DNA of 64,000 nt from CAMDKS01 sp964402975 (GCA_964402975.1 CAYOEM010000001.1:186001-250000); one strand, 5' to 3'; positions 54,036-63,164 are shown, numbered from the stretch's first letter. Numbers and translations: made by a program. The notes: generated by a model not told the origin, from the letters alone.

Positions 54036-54873
54036 TTGACGCAAGAATGTCCAAAACTCTCGACAAGGTCATACGAAGAGAGTCGCGGTGCGAGATCAAA
54101 TCAAGCATACCGTGTTCTAGAAGATATTCTGACCGCTGAAATCCTTCGGGCAATTGTGCTCTAATCGTCTGCTCAATGACCCGTGGCCCTGCAAATCCGA
54201 TAAGAGCATTTGGCTCACCAATATTGATATCACCAAGCATTGCAAAGCTAGCGGCCACACCACCAGTGGTCGGATGACATAAAACAGACACATACGGAAC
54301 TCCCGCATCGCGAAGCTTAGATACCGCGGCGCAAGTTTTGGCCATTTGCATAAGGCTAATCAGCCCCTCTTGCATCCTCGCCCCACCGGATGAGCTTACG
54401 ACAATGGCAGGCTCTTTTGCAGCTGCGGCTCGCAAGAATAGCCTAGAGATCTTTTCTCCCACAACGGATCCCATGCTTCCGCCCATAAACTGGAAGTCAA
54501 ATACACCAAGGTGCACGGCACGGCCATTAAGCTTGCCTCGGACTGCAACGAAAGCATCCCATCGTCCGGTTTTTTTATGTTGTTCTTCAAGCCGTTTGGC
54601 ATAAGGCTTACTGTCCGCAAATTTTAGCGGATCACTGCTTCGAAGATTCGCATCTTCTTCGACGAACGATCCTGGGTCCATCAAACTATTGATCCGGTCC
54701 CAAACCGGTAATGGATAGTGATAATCACACTTAGGGCATACGTTTAAATTGTCGATAAGCTCTTTGTTCAAAATGATTTCGGAGCACTTTTCACACTTCT
54801 CCCACAAGCCATCTGGTGTATCAATTCGATCACCTTTGGCTATCGGTGCCTTCTCTCTATCTAACCACGCCAT
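54019..54873 (-). CDS. accD: Acetyl-CoA carboxylase carboxyltransferase beta subunit
   Basis: 284 residues. The zinc ribbon C27-x2-C30...C46-x2-C49 (CEKCSEII, VCPKC) leads into the crotonase-like carboxyltransferase core with FQFMGGSMGSVVGEKISR, SSGGARMQEG and HPTTGGVAASFAMLGD. It transfers the carboxyl group from biotin to acetyl-CoA to start fatty acid synthesis. ATG 54873 has GGAGG 9 nt upstream; the longer frame to 54966 does not read as protein. Confidence 0.95.
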   Translation of the reverse strand: MAWLDREKAPIAKGDRIDTPDGLWEKCEKCSEIILNKELIDNLNVCPKCDYHYPLPVWDRINSLMDPGSFVEEDANLRSSDPLKFADSKPYAKRLEEQHKKTGRWDAFVAVRGKLNGRAVHLGVFDFQFMGGSMGSVVGEKISRLFLRAAAAKEPAIVVSSSGGARMQEGLISLMQMAKTCAAVSKLRDAGVPYVSVLCHPTTGGVAASFAMLGDINIGEPNALIGFAGPRVIEQTIRAQLPEGFQRSEYLLEHGMLDLISHRDSLRMTLSRVLDILASNVVKA

Positions 54874-55249
54874 CTGCAACAGCCTCCGCATCAGCCTAAA
54901 ATTCAAAAATAAAAAGCGGTGAACGGAGAGGGTACCCCGTCGCAAAGACCGCGTCAACTGCGCCACGGGCGGCGCCTTGCCGGATTAAATTCAAAGAAAT
55001 GGGCGCCCTTTTTAATGGGATCTGGACAGGTAAGCTAATCAACGAAAATAAATTTTATTGCAATCGGTGAAATTGGTGTTATTATCCAGATTAAACAACA
55101 TTAGAGAAGCATGAGTTCCGAGATCTGCAGGCAAGGCGTTGAGAAGGTTCAACCCAGCGCGGAGACCGGCAGACGAGTCAAGAGCAAAGCTCGGAGCTAA
55201 TGCGGACATCGTCTCTCAGAACTCTTTAACCCAAGGAAGGGATAGAAGA
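54874..55249. other. Intergenic region with divergent promoters and leader
   Basis: About 375 bases between accD and the Cys-rich gene with no ORF worth calling. The left part must hold the accD promoter. The right part holds a candidate sigma-70 promoter (55058-55085) and a GC-rich leader of about 155 bases before the ATG at 55250. No riboswitch recognised. Confidence 0.6.
55058..55085 (+). promoter_or_regulatory. Candidate sigma-70 promoter of the Cys-rich gene
   Basis: TTGCAA (55058-55063), 16-base spacer, TATTAT (55080-55085). The -10 has one mismatch and the -35 two, so it is a weak match. Confidence 0.35.
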
Positions 55250-55531
55250 ATGCTCTGCTCACGTTGCCCACATCACGTACGTCACGGCAATCTTGCCGCC
55301 GACAAGAAAACGATTGAATTCAAAGATCGCTGCGGTCTTAAAATGAGACAAGGCAAAGAAGAGTCTTGCGACAAAGTGCCCTTTCAAAAGGGTTTTAATT
55401 ATGTCGAATGCGATACCTACCAAATCACGTTCAAAAGTAGCGGGCAACGTAACGACTGCGTGCCTACCAGCGACTTCCAATATTCTGACTCTTTAAGCGG
55501 CACACCATTGGCGGAAATGGAATTGCTTTGA
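55250..55531 (+). CDS. Small Cys-rich protein, unknown
   Basis: 93 residues, no signal peptide. Starts MLCSRCPHHVRHGN, with Cys also in DRCGLKM, ESCDK, VECDTY and NDCVP, so six Cys, suggesting a zinc-binding fold. The N-terminal Cys-x2-Cys with nearby His-His is zinc-ribbon-like. GGAAGGGA lies before the ATG. It is preceded by a long leader and followed 34 bases later by exonuclease III, but I cannot tie it to that enzyme. Function not known. Confidence 0.7.
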   Translation: MLCSRCPHHVRHGNLAADKKTIEFKDRCGLKMRQGKEESCDKVPFQKGFNYVECDTYQITFKSSGQRNDCVPTSDFQYSDSLSGTPLAEMELL

Positions 55532-55565
55532 CCTCGGTCGCGCCTGACACTAAAGTCTGGCGCCT

Positions 55566-56342
55566 ATGGTCACCGTAGCAACCTGGAATGTAAACTCCAT
55601 CAATTCGCGTCTTGAACGCCTTAAGGCGTTTCTCGAGCGCTCTTCCTGTGACTACGTTTGCCTTCAAGAGCTAAAATGTAGCGACGAGAAGTTTCCCTTG
55701 CAGGCCGTCAATGATGCAGGGTACCACGCCGCCTTTTTCGGTCAAAAGGCCTACAACGGGGTCGCCATTCTCTCCCGAAAGCCCGTCGAGATCCTATTTA
55801 AAAACTTTTGCGATAACCATACCGATGACGCCGCGAGGACGATCACAGTCCGAACGGCGGATAAGTTTGATCTTATTTGCGCATATGTGCCCAACGGCCA
55901 GTCAGTCGGCTCGGAAAAATACGCCTATAAACTAGACTGGCTAAAAAGAGGCAAAAAGTTCTTACAAAAACACTGGAAGCCCTCGGATAATCTGGTGGTA
56001 GTGGGTGATTTCAATATTGCGCCCGATGACCGAGACGTTTACGATCCCGTGGCGTGGAAAGAGCACATTCACTGCTCCCAAGGTGAACGGGCGGCGCTGA
56101 TGGATTTTGTGTCTTTTGGATTAATAGACACGCTACGAGTGATTGATCAGTCACCTGGCATATTCTCATGGTGGGATTACCGCGAGTTGTCTTTTCCCCG
56201 CAATAAGGGGCTCAGGATCGATTTAATTTATGCAACTGCGACGATGGCGAGCCGATGCGGCTCTGTGAGTGTGGACCGAGACGAGCGGCGTGGAGAGAAA
56301 CCTTCGGATCACGCACCAGTGATAGCGGTATTCGACCGGTGA
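55566..56342 (+). CDS. xthA: Exodeoxyribonuclease III (AP endonuclease, Xth)
   Basis: 258 residues, EEP nuclease fold. ATWNVNSINSR (Asn), LQELKCSDEKFP (catalytic Glu), GVAILSRKP, VVVGDFNIAP (Asp, Asn), and a C-terminal RIDLI...SDHAPV (Asp, His) are all present. It cuts abasic DNA in base-excision repair and has 3'-5' exonuclease activity. Follows the Cys-rich gene closely. Confidence 0.95.
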   Translation: MVTVATWNVNSINSRLERLKAFLERSSCDYVCLQELKCSDEKFPLQAVNDAGYHAAFFGQKAYNGVAILSRKPVEILFKNFCDNHTDDAARTITVRTADKFDLICAYVPNGQSVGSEKYAYKLDWLKRGKKFLQKHWKPSDNLVVVGDFNIAPDDRDVYDPVAWKEHIHCSQGERAALMDFVSFGLIDTLRVIDQSPGIFSWWDYRELSFPRNKGLRIDLIYATATMASRCGSVSVDRDERRGEKPSDHAPVIAVFDR

Positions 56343-56376
56343 AAAAAACAAAACAGCAGCACTGAAGGGCACAACT

Positions 56377-58794
56377 GTGACTGAGCGACTAACCAAAAAA
56401 ACTGATAAACCCGGCAACGATTGGAACAAGGATCAGGTTCTAAAGGACTTTTCCATCGCTTGTCAAAGTCGTCACGCCAGTTTGATTGGGCGAAAAGAGG
56501 TTCTGAGCGGCAAAGCCAAGTTTGGAATTTTTGGCGACGGTAAAGAGGTCGCTCAAGTAGCCATGGCCCGGGCCTTTAAAAAGGGAGATTGGAGGTCAGG
56601 CTACTACCGCGACCAAACCGTGATGATGGCGTTGGGGGAGCTCACTCTCAAACAGTTTTTTGCTCAGCTTTTTGCGGACACAGATGTAAAAAATGAGCCT
56701 GCAAGTGCAGGCAGGCAAATGAATAACCACTTCTCTACCCGCCTAATTGGTGATTCGGGAGAATGGCTAGATCAATTAGCCCAACCCAACACTTCGTCAG
56801 ACATTTCGCCAACAGCCGGTCAAATGGCGAGGTTGGTTGGCTTGGGCTACGCTTCAAAACTCTATCGGCAAAATCGTCGTCTAAAAGACGCTGGAAAGTT
56901 TACGAAAAACGGCGACGAGATCGCCTTCGGAACCATTGGTAACGCCTCGACAGCTGAAGGCCTATTCTGGGAGGCGATGAATGCCTGCGGGGTACTGCAA
57001 GTACCAGTTCTCATGAGTGTCTGGGACGATGAATACGGCATTTCTGTTCATGCGAGGTACCAAACCACCAAAGAATCCATTTCAAAGATAATGGCTGGCT
57101 TTAATTATGAAGAAGAGCTCAAAGGCATCGCGATTCATGTGGTGAAAGGTTGGGACTACGAGGCCCTAATGACGACCTATCAGCGCGCAGCAAGCGCATG
57201 TCGGACGAATCACGTACCTCAACTCGTTCACGTGATAGAGATGACACAGCCGCAAGGGCATTCAACATCGGGAAGTCATGAACGATATAAATCCAAGGAA
57301 CGTCTCAAATGGGAGGAGGACTTTGATTGCATTAATCGTTTCCGAAGCTGGATTATCGAGAAGAAGTTCGCGTCTGCTGATGAACTGAAAGCAATCGATG
57401 ATGAAGCCTTAAAAGCTGCCGAAACTGCGAGAAGCGAGGCTTGGGACGATTATTTGAGACCACTGGAACGCGAGCGTGAAGACGCCATTTCTATGCTGGG
57501 AAAACTTGGACCCTCCATCGATAGACAAGATCTATGTAACAAAATCAGTCAGGAGCTGCAGAGAGCTCCAACTTTATTTCGCCGAAACATACAAAGCAGC
57601 CTTAAACGGCTCCTTTACCAATTAACCGATCTGGATCACGACAGTAAAATGCCTCTGATCAGATTCATCGAACGCTACGAGTCGGTTAACCAGAGGCGCT
57701 ACTCCAGTTATCTCCTGAGCGAAACATCGCGCTCTCCTTTACTTGTGAACGAGACGGCCCCCATCTACTCGGACAAGAGTGAGAAAGTTGATGGTCGTCA
57801 GGTCATTCAGAAGTTTTTCGAGAAGGCCATCAATCGCGACCCCAGGATCTTTATTTGTGGCGAGGATGTTGGTCAGTTAGGCGGGGTGAACCTCGAGTTT
57901 GAAGGACTACAGGAGACGTTTGGCGAGTTGCACGTAACAGATACCGGCATTCGGGAAGCGACCATTCTTGGCCAAGGCATTGGCGCCGCTATGCGGGGAC
58001 TACGCCCCATCGCAGATATTCAGTATTTAGATTACCTACTTTATTGCTTTCAGGGCATGAGTGATGATCTTGCGACCTTACATTACCGTAGCGCCGGCGG
58101 GCAAATTGCACCATTGATCGTGAGAACCAAAGGCCACCGCCTAGAAGGCATCTGGCACACCGGTTCACCCATGGGGACAATCATTAACGGACTGCGAGGC
58201 GTCCATGTATGTGTGCCAAGAAACATGGTCCAAGCAGCTGGAATGTACAACACACTGCTTAGCGGTGACGACCCGGCTTTGGTCATCGAAGTGCTTAATG
58301 TATATCGAATCAAGGAAACCCTACCCGATAATATCGGAGACTACACGGTTCCTCTTGGCGTGCCTGAAGTATTGCAAGAAGGACGAGACATAACACTTGT
58401 AACTTACGGCGCCTGCATTCGGGTGGCGCAGGATGCGGTTAGGCTCCTTGAAAATGTGGGGATCAGCGTCGAACTCATAGACGTCCAGACTCTTTTACCG
58501 TTTGACCGCTTTCATAAAATTCGAGAATCAATCAATAAGACCAACGCACTGGTCTGCATGGACGAAGATGTCCCAGGCGGAGCAGCTGCATACATGCTTC
58601 AGCAAATCCTTGAAGAGCAGCGCGGCTATGAGGTACTCGATGCCGCTCCCCGTACTTTGACTGCAAAACCGCACCGATCGGCCTATGCTTCCGACGGTGA
58701 CTACTACTCAAAGCCTAATGCTGAAGACGTGTTTGAGCTGATTTACGAAATGATACGCGAACGATCTCCGTCTCGATTAAATCCAATTCGCTAG
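56377..58794 (+). CDS. Fused alpha/beta E1 component of a 2-oxo-acid dehydrogenase
   Basis: 805 residues combining both E1 chains. The alpha half (about 1-440) has the ThDP-binding IAFGTIGNASTAEGLFWEA...MSVWDDEYGIS and TQPQGHSTSGSHERYKS. The beta half (about 480-800) has ICGEDVGQLGG, ATILGQGIGAAM, GGQIAPLIVRTKGHRLEG and the closing pyrimidine-binding domain. Such fused E1s (branched-chain 2-oxoacid or related substrates) are typical of some Bacteroidota and of other lineages. E2 and E3 genes are not in the window. GTG start with GAAGGG 7 nt upstream; tdk follows 13 bases later. Confidence 0.9.
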   Translation: MTERLTKKTDKPGNDWNKDQVLKDFSIACQSRHASLIGRKEVLSGKAKFGIFGDGKEVAQVAMARAFKKGDWRSGYYRDQTVMMALGELTLKQFFAQLFADTDVKNEPASAGRQMNNHFSTRLIGDSGEWLDQLAQPNTSSDISPTAGQMARLVGLGYASKLYRQNRRLKDAGKFTKNGDEIAFGTIGNASTAEGLFWEAMNACGVLQVPVLMSVWDDEYGISVHARYQTTKESISKIMAGFNYEEELKGIAIHVVKGWDYEALMTTYQRAASACRTNHVPQLVHVIEMTQPQGHSTSGSHERYKSKERLKWEEDFDCINRFRSWIIEKKFASADELKAIDDEALKAAETARSEAWDDYLRPLEREREDAISMLGKLGPSIDRQDLCNKISQELQRAPTLFRRNIQSSLKRLLYQLTDLDHDSKMPLIRFIERYESVNQRRYSSYLLSETSRSPLLVNETAPIYSDKSEKVDGRQVIQKFFEKAINRDPRIFICGEDVGQLGGVNLEFEGLQETFGELHVTDTGIREATILGQGIGAAMRGLRPIADIQYLDYLLYCFQGMSDDLATLHYRSAGGQIAPLIVRTKGHRLEGIWHTGSPMGTIINGLRGVHVCVPRNMVQAAGMYNTLLSGDDPALVIEVLNVYRIKETLPDNIGDYTVPLGVPEVLQEGRDITLVTYGACIRVAQDAVRLLENVGISVELIDVQTLLPFDRFHKIRESINKTNALVCMDEDVPGGAAAYMLQQILEEQRGYEVLDAAPRTLTAKPHRSAYASDGDYYSKPNAEDVFELIYEMIRERSPSRLNPIR

Positions 58795-58807
58795 AGGCGC
58801 ACCCGTT

Positions 58808-59383
58808 ATGGCCAAGCTGTATTTTAGATATGGAACCGTTGGTAGCGCAAAAACTCTCAATCTTCTAGCCGTCGCCCACAACTATCAGCAGCAAAAAAAA
58901 CGCGTCTCAGTACTAAAGCCCAAGTTTGATGTCAGATTTGGCGCCGAAGACGTAAAGTCCCGAGCTGGACTTGCCATGGCCGCTGATCGGCTCATTAACT
59001 CGGACACAACCTTCGGAGCCGACGAGTTCGACGGCATTGACTGTATAGTTGTAGACGAGGCGCAGTTTTTGAGTCGCGGGGTCATTGATCAGTTTCGAAC
59101 AATTGCGACCAAAAACAACATCCCGATCATATGCTATGGCCTCAGAACTGATTTTCGCGGACAACTTTTCGAAGGTAGTCAAAGACTTTTCGAGGTGGCC
59201 GACTCGATCGAAGAGATCAAAACCACCTGCGCCTATTGCAATCGCAAGGCCATTTTCAATTTAAAATTTGTCGACGGTGAACCGACCCTCGATGGGCCTA
59301 AGATCGAGTTGGGAGCTGAAGAAAAGTACCTACCTGCCTGCTCCAAGTGCTATTTAACTCGCACAAAGCGTCTAGAAGCTTAA
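58808..59383 (+). CDS. tdk: Thymidine kinase (type II)
   Basis: 191 residues. P-loop variant FRYGTVGSAKTLN, catalytic Glu in VVDEAQFLS, GLRTDFRGQLFEGS, and a zinc site of two Cys pairs (CAYCNRK and CSKCYLT). Phosphorylates deoxythymidine in pyrimidine salvage. Probably co-transcribed with the E1 gene 13 bases upstream. Confidence 0.93.
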   Translation: MAKLYFRYGTVGSAKTLNLLAVAHNYQQQKKRVSVLKPKFDVRFGAEDVKSRAGLAMAADRLINSDTTFGADEFDGIDCIVVDEAQFLSRGVIDQFRTIATKNNIPIICYGLRTDFRGQLFEGSQRLFEVADSIEEIKTTCAYCNRKAIFNLKFVDGEPTLDGPKIELGAEEKYLPACSKCYLTRTKRLEA

Positions 59384-59489
59384 ATGTAACCGCCTGTTTT
59401 TAATGGTTTTATTTCATTTAGCTTGCCACCACTGGATGGCTAAACTAATACACGCATAAATTTTACTGCTCGGTAGACGCCGTCGCGCT

Positions 59490-59999
59490 ATGCCGTTGAG
59501 GATCATCCGGTTGATTAAACTTGTTTTTCCATTCTTGTTTTTTCTAATGACAGTTTGCCCATTGCATGCGGCAAACGACTTTCTTTCGGTCGTGGGTGCC
59601 GCCAAGGAAATAGTTGCTGGAAAGACTTTTGAGAATGAAGACGGAATACGTATTTCGTTTAGCCAAGTTCGCCGGGAGTCACCCGCCAAAGCTGAACTGA
59701 CCCTTAAGGTTTCCTTTCCTAGTGGATCTAGCAAAGTCTTCCGAGAAATCATCATTCAAGATGGCGCGCATGTGCGTTTGGAACAAGTGGAAGGTCGCCA
59801 GAGGCCCGTCAACTTCTTTATATCCGTGGACGAACCTTTCCACGTCCTGAGAATTCGTCCCATGGATGACTCCAATACTGAATTTCTCAGCCGCGAGTGT
59901 CTCTATCAAAAAGAAGACAAACTTCATTTTTGCTACCTCAAATCTAAAGTCGGTAGCGAGGTTTTCGTTTCCGTCTTTGTCGAGGTTCGAGGCGCATGA
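59490..59999 (+). CDS. Secreted protein, unknown function
   Basis: 169 residues. Signal peptide (to CPLHA), mature part beta-rich with two Cys (RECLYQ, HFCYL) that could pair. No recognised family. Its stop overlaps the start of the HAD gene by four bases (ATGA), so the two are an operon; the pairing gives no clear function. Confidence 0.65.
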   Translation: MPLRIIRLIKLVFPFLFFLMTVCPLHAANDFLSVVGAAKEIVAGKTFENEDGIRISFSQVRRESPAKAELTLKVSFPSGSSKVFREIIIQDGAHVRLEQVEGRQRPVNFFISVDEPFHVLRIRPMDDSNTEFLSRECLYQKEDKLHFCYLKSKVGSEVFVSVFVEVRGA

Positions 60000-60622
60000 C
60001 CAAGCCAGTTACTAAGGCTTTGGTTTTTGATTTAGGCAAGGTTATCGTCGATTTCAGCGTTGAGAAAGCTTGTTTGCAGGTGGCAGATGTCGCTGGCGTC
60101 AAGCCAGCGGATATCAAAAGCTGGTTATTTGATGATGGCCTTGAATACCGCTTCGAGGCAGGAGAGTTTTCTTTCTCCGACTTGCATAAAAAATTTGAAA
60201 TGCATTTCAAAAAGACCATTCACTCGGATAAACTACGATTAGCTGCCGCTAATATATTTTCGCCCATTCAGTCGACGATTGATATTTTGCAGAAGCTACG
60301 CGACACCTATGCGCAAACCTTACCGTTCGTTCTTCTGTCAAACACAAATGAAATCCACTGGCATCATATCGAGCAGACATGGTCGATTTCCCGATTCTTC
60401 GATCATCTTGTTTTGTCTTTCGAGGTGAAATCTCTGAAGCCTGAACTAAAGATTTATGAGCACGTACGTAAAATAATTGATTGTGAACCTAGCGGAATTT
60501 TTTTTGTCGATGACGTGAAGGAAAATATAGATGGTGCCAGAGCCGCAGGACTTGATGCGGTCATCTATGAAGGTGAGCTCAAGTTGCGAAAAGATCTAAG
60601 GGAGCGCCATGTCCGCATCTAG
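59996..60622 (+). CDS. HAD-IA hydrolase, YihX-like phosphatase
   Basis: 208 residues. Motif I ALVFDLGKVIVDF (Asp, with Gly in place of the second Asp, as in YihX), motif II LLSNTNEIHW, motif III Lys in SLKPELKIYEHV, motif IV FVDDVKENIDGA. The cap is a short alpha bundle of class C1. YihX dephosphorylates alpha-D-glucose-1-phosphate; the substrate here is uncertain. Confidence 0.85.
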   Translation: MTKPVTKALVFDLGKVIVDFSVEKACLQVADVAGVKPADIKSWLFDDGLEYRFEAGEFSFSDLHKKFEMHFKKTIHSDKLRLAAANIFSPIQSTIDILQKLRDTYAQTLPFVLLSNTNEIHWHHIEQTWSISRFFDHLVLSFEVKSLKPELKIYEHVRKIIDCEPSGIFFVDDVKENIDGARAAGLDAVIYEGELKLRKDLRERHVRI

Positions 60623-60639
60623 TGGACCCGCAGATACGG

Positions 60640-61187
60640 CTCATGCTCGGCACAGTCAAGAACGCCAATATTTGTAACTATTTGAAAATATTAATTTAAA
60701 TAAATTTTAATCAGCATCTCTTCTGCTTTCATGCTGAGCTAGTTAAGCTAACTTACCGGAATTACAACGGATTAAAAAAGTAGCCCAAAGTATTCGAGTT
60801 GGCTGCCGGCAGTTGCTACCGTACTTCTCAAGCAATCGAGGCATATTGAAATAATCTTCAGAAGATCTTCACGGCTTTGGTTGCGCCTATTGTACCTACA
60901 ATTGGAAGCGGATCTTTGTCATTTTGGATTTCGATAGTACCGAGTCACGGTTGCCCTAACCCGGCGCCGTCACAGTACCAATTTTGGTCGAGGCTTCTTT
61001 GCTCGTTTGCCGCTTCCTTAAGACTTTTGAAAGAAAGTCCCCTCACTTTAAGCCTTGTGAGATTTATTTCACGAGGCAACTTCTAGCCGACGACGACCAA
61101 CATTGCGAAATTCATGGTGATGCCCAGTAGCCGGGGCCGGTTGTTTTGCTTTGAAAAGCGGAACACCGGCCCTTCCTCTTTTTTACC
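60640..61187 (+). ncRNA. Candidate structured RNA ending in a strong terminator
   Basis: About 510 bases between the HAD stop (60622) and a rho-independent terminator hold no convincing ORF; a 69-codon frame at 60877-61086 has no ribosome site and poor protein look. Several local stems appear: CCTTGTGA with TCACGAGG (61053-61075 area), ACCAA-TT-TTGGT (near 60978), and CGAG with CTCG (near 60990-61003). RNase P, tmRNA and SRP RNA signature sequences were looked for and not found. It could be a small RNA or only a long untranslated tail. Confidence 0.28.
61134..61187 (+). terminator. Strong rho-independent terminator without an adjacent gene
   Basis: GGGCCGGT (61134-61141) pairs with ACCGGCCC (61165-61172), with GTT/AAC and GCTTT/AAAGC stacked inside, then TTCCTCTTTTTT. 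On the minus strand no T-run follows. Confidence 0.85.
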
Positions 61188-61207
61188 GCTTTATTTTTGC
61201 GACGTCA

Positions 61208-61687
61208 TCAATGCGCCTTAGTCGTCGCTGAGATATAGGTTTCCCAACCGTAGCCACATCGATAGGGCTCGTATGCTGTGACACCGAAGGTGTAGGTTTT
61301 GCCGTTTTGTAAACCACTCACCGTGGCTGTAGTGTCTGTTATGAGCTCTTGGTTAGGCGGATAATATCCTAGTGGGACACCATTTCCCATGGCGCCATTA
61401 GGTGGATTGGGAGGTGAATTACGAAAATCACCACCTTCCCAGTACCTCATATAATAACCTTTGATCGGTACGGTATCGCCATTTGGCTGCCATTTCAAAA
61501 CAACCTGGGAATCGCCACCTGTGGCCGAAATAAAGCTCGGCTGAAATTTCTTTAAATCACAACCATTTGCTAGGGCTTGAGAAGGAGACGATGTCTTGCT
61601 GCTTGAAGTCATGCTCCCGCAGCGACTAGCTATCAATGACGCGACTATCAACGTGATGATTTTTAAACTGCTGCGATGATTGAGCAT
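61208..61687 (-). CDS. Secreted fibronectin type III-like protein, possible lipoprotein
   Basis: 159 residues. Signal peptide up to IASRC; Cys could be lipidated but Arg at -1 is not allowed in the usual lipobox, so it may be processed as a normal signal peptide. The mature part is one FN3-like domain (SQVVLKWQPNGDTVPIKGY, TATVSGLQNGKTYTFGVTAY). ATG 61687 has GGAGGGG 4 nt upstream, better than the ATG at 61699. Likely a surface or periplasmic binding module. Confidence 0.75.
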   Translation of the reverse strand: MLNHRSSLKIITLIVASLIASRCGSMTSSSKTSSPSQALANGCDLKKFQPSFISATGGDSQVVLKWQPNGDTVPIKGYYMRYWEGGDFRNSPPNPPNGAMGNGVPLGYYPPNQELITDTTATVSGLQNGKTYTFGVTAYEPYRCGYGWETYISATTKAH

Positions 61688-61833
61688 TCGCCCCTCCATC
61701 TCACCTATCGACTTCGCTTAAAAAGCCCTTAACAGCGATGAGCTACTTTTTTTTGCTCTCAGGAAAAATCAATTAATTCATGTGCTTAAATAAGGCGTAA
61801 ACCGACCCCTCAGCTAAATCCAAACCTACGATA

Positions 61834-61862
61834 CAAAAAAGCCGGGGGTTGAAACCCCGGCC
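61834..61862 (-). terminator. Terminator of the duplicated-domain protein gene
   Basis: GCCGGGGGTT (61841-61850) pairs with AACCCCGGC (61853-61861); on the minus strand TTTTTTG follows. Confidence 0.9.
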
Positions 61863-61887
61863 CTTAAAGTACGATTACGGCTGAGAA

Positions 61888-62622
61888 TCAGTCGAGATTC
61901 ACCAACTGATTGATCGCATTGCCGTCCAAAACTCTGACGTGCATCAGATACTCACCTTGGGTCAGTTGACCATTAAGAGATTTGCGAACCTCAAAGCGGT
62001 TATTTACAGCACCTTTGCATTCGTCACCGTAAACGATCGATGTGACCGGCTGCACAACAAGTGTCTTATCTTCACCGAGCTTAGTTTTAATGTCATCGAT
62101 TTTCACGCAGCCATCGAGCAAATATGGATGCTGGCCCTTCAAAACAAGCTCCCGAGTACCGTCTGTAGTCGTTTCCATAGTGGCGTTATTCACGCTCGCA
62201 TACAGAAAATCATCCGCGTCAGGACGCATTGATTTGACAATTTTCAGACTAGACGCCGTAGCATCGGGACGATCTGCAACTGTGACCTTATAGTTACCAG
62301 CTGACAGATGACGATCAAGCTCAACGCTCTTGATGAACGGAGTGATCATCTGCACACAAGCTTCGCCGGCATAATAGAACGCCTGGGCACTAACCGTGAC
62401 GCGCTTAGTCTGCTCGTCAACTGTGGCACTGACAGGTCCCATTTTGTAGCAGCTGCTATTAAAGTGACCATGAACAATGACCTCAACCTTGTCGTTGTCA
62501 TCAAAGCCGGCCGGCACATAAACTTTCTCGACAGGAGCCGTCACCAAAATAGGATTATTGGCATCCGCAAAAGCGTAACCTGAAACCCCTACAACCGCAG
62601 CGAGCGCTAACAGAACTTTCAT
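61888..62622 (-). CDS. Secreted protein with two tandem homologous domains
   Basis: 244 residues. Signal peptide (to YAFA), then two copies of a beta-rich domain of about 100 residues. The first has IVHGHFNSSCYKM, YYAGEACVQM, HLSAGNYKVTV; the second has LKGQHPYLLDGCVKI, VYGDECKGA, LTQGEYLMHVRV. Each has two Cys in matching places, so internal duplication is likely. No known family. ATG 62622 has GGAGGG 7 nt upstream. Function unknown; probably periplasmic or surface. Confidence 0.75.
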   Translation of the reverse strand: MKVLLALAAVVGVSGYAFADANNPILVTAPVEKVYVPAGFDDNDKVEVIVHGHFNSSCYKMGPVSATVDEQTKRVTVSAQAFYYAGEACVQMITPFIKSVELDRHLSAGNYKVTVADRPDATASSLKIVKSMRPDADDFLYASVNNATMETTTDGTRELVLKGQHPYLLDGCVKIDDIKTKLGEDKTLVVQPVTSIVYGDECKGAVNNRFEVRKSLNGQLTQGEYLMHVRVLDGNAINQLVNLD

Positions 62623-62902
62623 CTTAAGACCCTCCAAAAAAGTTTCCTAACACAACACTGAGTATCGCTCTGAAGCGAAAATATCTCAACCATTATTTTC
62701 ATATAATCCAGCGAAATTACTGACCATTTCGATCAAGATTAATCAATATTTCCCGACTGATTTTGTCAGCATTTTCTAGAGCTGAAGATCTCAGCTAAAT
62801 CAACGGCTTTGGATAACACAGATCACCGGCGGTGGTCAAAATACAAAGCGGACGGACGCTTATAAACTTTGATTGGTGGACTTTAAGGCTTAAAGAAAGA
62901 CT

Positions 62903-62978
62903 TGGTGGACGCTAGGAGAGTCGAACTCCTGACCCCCAGAATGCAAATCTGGTGCTCTACCAACTGAGCTAAGCGCCC
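62903..62978 (-). tRNA. tRNA-Ala (anticodon UGC)
   Basis: 76 bases with encoded CCA. Acceptor stem GGGCGCT with AGCGTCC contains the G3-U70 pair that identifies alanine tRNA; the D arm GCTCAGTTGGTAGAGC, anticodon stem CCAGA/TCTGG around TTTGCAT (anticodon TGC), and T arm AGGAG/CTCCT are all in place. Confidence 0.97.
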
Positions 62979-63164
62979 TCATCAAGGGAGGCCGGTACTT
63001 TGCCCAAAAGAATGTTTCTTTGCAAGTGGAATTTAACCCCGGAAACCATTAGTCCTTGGGCCGTTGAAGATGCCTATTTAAGCAATTGTTTCGTTAGATT
63101 TCAGGATGGGGCAGGGGTAAGCTTGGGGCCGTCGGATTACGTTAAATGAGGAGTTTTAGACGGT

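Noticed and set aside
55139..55249. Upstream extension of the Cys-rich gene
   Set aside because: Basic, low-quality sequence without a ribosome site; GGAAGGGA directly precedes the ATG at 55250.
60877..61086. 69-codon open frame in the non-coding region
   Set aside because: No ribosome site, unlikely composition and no matching neighbour; more likely chance within a structured region.
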